From: JBOGCH01 sp051656645 | Lineage (GTDB): Bacteria; Bacteroidota; Bacteroidia; Bacteroidales; Marinifilaceae | Direction of reading: 5' to 3' | DNA: 32,561 bases | NCBI GenBank assembly: GCA_051656645.1 | Contig: JBOGCH010000008.1 | Coordinates: 1 to 32,561, forward strand | Part shown: positions 32,293 through 32,561 of the stretch, piece by piece | How positions within the stretch are numbered: the first letter of the stretch is position 1 | Layout of the letters: each line of letters opens with the position of its first letter | Made by a program: the position numbers and the translations under genes | Notes under the pieces: generated by a model | The model's database searches: none | What the model was told of the DNA's origin: nothing | Seen by the model: the letters and a program-made list of their open reading frames with translations, nothing else

Positions 32293-32395
32293 GTTTCGAC
32301 TAGGTTACGACAAGGTTTCGACTAGGTTTCGACTACTATTGGGGTGTCATACTAGTCTGAACCTAGTCGAAACCTTGTCGTAACCTAGTCGAAAC
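32293..32395. repeat. 103-nt hairpin made of tandem 11-bp units
   Basis: Four 11-bp units run from 32293 to 32336: GTTTCGACTAG, GTTACGACAAG, GTTTCGACTAG, GTTTCGACTAC. After a 15-nt loop (32337-32351), four complementary units run from 32352 to 32395: CTAGTCTGAAC, CTAGTCGAAAC, CTTGTCGTAAC, CTAGTCGAAAC. The outer 36 bp (32293-32328 with 32360-32395) pair perfectly, including the variant second unit; the inner unit has three mismatches. The element lies between two divergently oriented reading frames, not after a gene end. Confidence 0.92.
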
Positions 32396-32465
32396 ACACA
32401 AGAGGGGTACTCAATGTACTACATGTCAATTCCTGAAAATTCTTTACTTGATAAAATGTAAACTT

Positions 32466-32561
32466 ATGTTAGGAAAAGGAGAATACAAAAAAGATTACAG
32501 TATAGAAGAGAAAGTAGAAATAGTTCGTCAGCGCATGTTTCACGAAATAAGTTTTGATGGA
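32466..32561 (+). CDS. Start of an unidentified ORF, cut by the window end
   Basis: Thirty-two codons from an ATG at 32466 run to the window edge (begins MLGKGEYKKDYSIEEKVEIV). The charged start and YSIEEKVEIVRQR pattern is vaguely like the first helix of HTH transposase subunits (IS3 OrfA type), but the fragment is too short to assign. The frame is also open upstream, so the true start is uncertain. Confidence 0.35.
   Translation, partial: MLGKGEYKKDYSIEEKVEIVRQRMFHEISFDG

Larger units (their letters stand above)
32132..32465. other. Gap upstream of the HEPN-like gene
   Basis: No gene was identified. It holds the -7 box at 32149-32156, an AT-rich stretch, the 11-bp-unit hairpin (32293-32395), and a 15-codon frame (ATG at 32414, stop at 32459-32461) that ends just before the partial ORF and could be a leader peptide or chance. 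Confidence 0.4.

Noticed and set aside
32293..32395. CRISPR-like array, because units end in GAAAC on one strand
   Set aside because: The units are only 11 bp, tandem without spacers, and mirrored into a hairpin; no cas genes are present.

Overview
The window looks like chromosomal DNA from a member of the Bacteroidales (phylum Bacteroidota). The supporting evidence is a three-gene propionyl-CoA carboxylase cluster (separate biotin carboxylase, biotin carrier and carboxyltransferase), an S46 dipeptidyl peptidase of the DPP11 type, a subclass A2-like class A beta-lactamase, a UbiA / KdsC-like / Maf / DUF2520 cluster, a lipoprotein with DUF5107 plus TPR, and several Bacteroidota-type -7 boxes (TAnnTTTG) instead of sigma70 hexamers. 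The DNA is moderately AT-rich, with compact operons and AT-rich gaps. No tRNA, rRNA or CRISPR array was seen.

Layout. 1-1030: 3' part of a frameshifted IS66-family transposase gene and the likely right end of the element, followed by a short 3' tail of what may be an interrupted gene. 1522-2930: a stand-alone alanyl-tRNA editing protein (AlaX type) convergent with a class A beta-lactamase, sharing a bidirectional terminator. 3032-3685: a doubtful small membrane ORF, a 121-nt hairpin built of 11-bp units, and the terminator of the carboxylase operon. 3686-7265 (minus): biotin carboxylase, biotin carrier, carboxyltransferase. 7799-8479: an apparently exported Fe/Mn superoxide dismutase with two palindromes upstream. 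8533-12772 (minus): a probable six-gene operon trpS-ruvA-MBL hydrolase-mtnN-luxS-NlpC/P60. 12875-13624: birA, the biotin ligase that would charge the carrier above, divergent from a cyclophilin (13791). 14594-20038: a tripartite RND efflux operon (adaptor, pump, TolC-like channel) preceded by a 15-nt perfect palindrome. 20098-26299 (minus): a glycoside-hydrolase-like exported protein and a DUF5107/TPR lipoprotein. 26447-28582: DPP11-like peptidase. 28641-32131 (minus): a five-gene operon (Rx4H HEPN-like protein, DUF2520 Rossmann protein, KdsC-like phosphatase, UbiA prenyltransferase, Maf). 32293-32561: a second hairpin of 11-bp units and the start of an unidentified ORF cut by the window edge.

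The most unusual signal is the pair of long hairpins at 3341-3461 and 32293-32395. Their sequences differ, but both are inverted repeats whose arms are tandem, degenerate 11-bp units (five per arm and four per arm), and most of these units begin GTTT. Neither sits where an ordinary terminator is needed. An 11-bp period equals one turn of an A-form RNA helix, so a structured RNA or a dispersed repeat family is a reasonable hypothesis, but this is inference.
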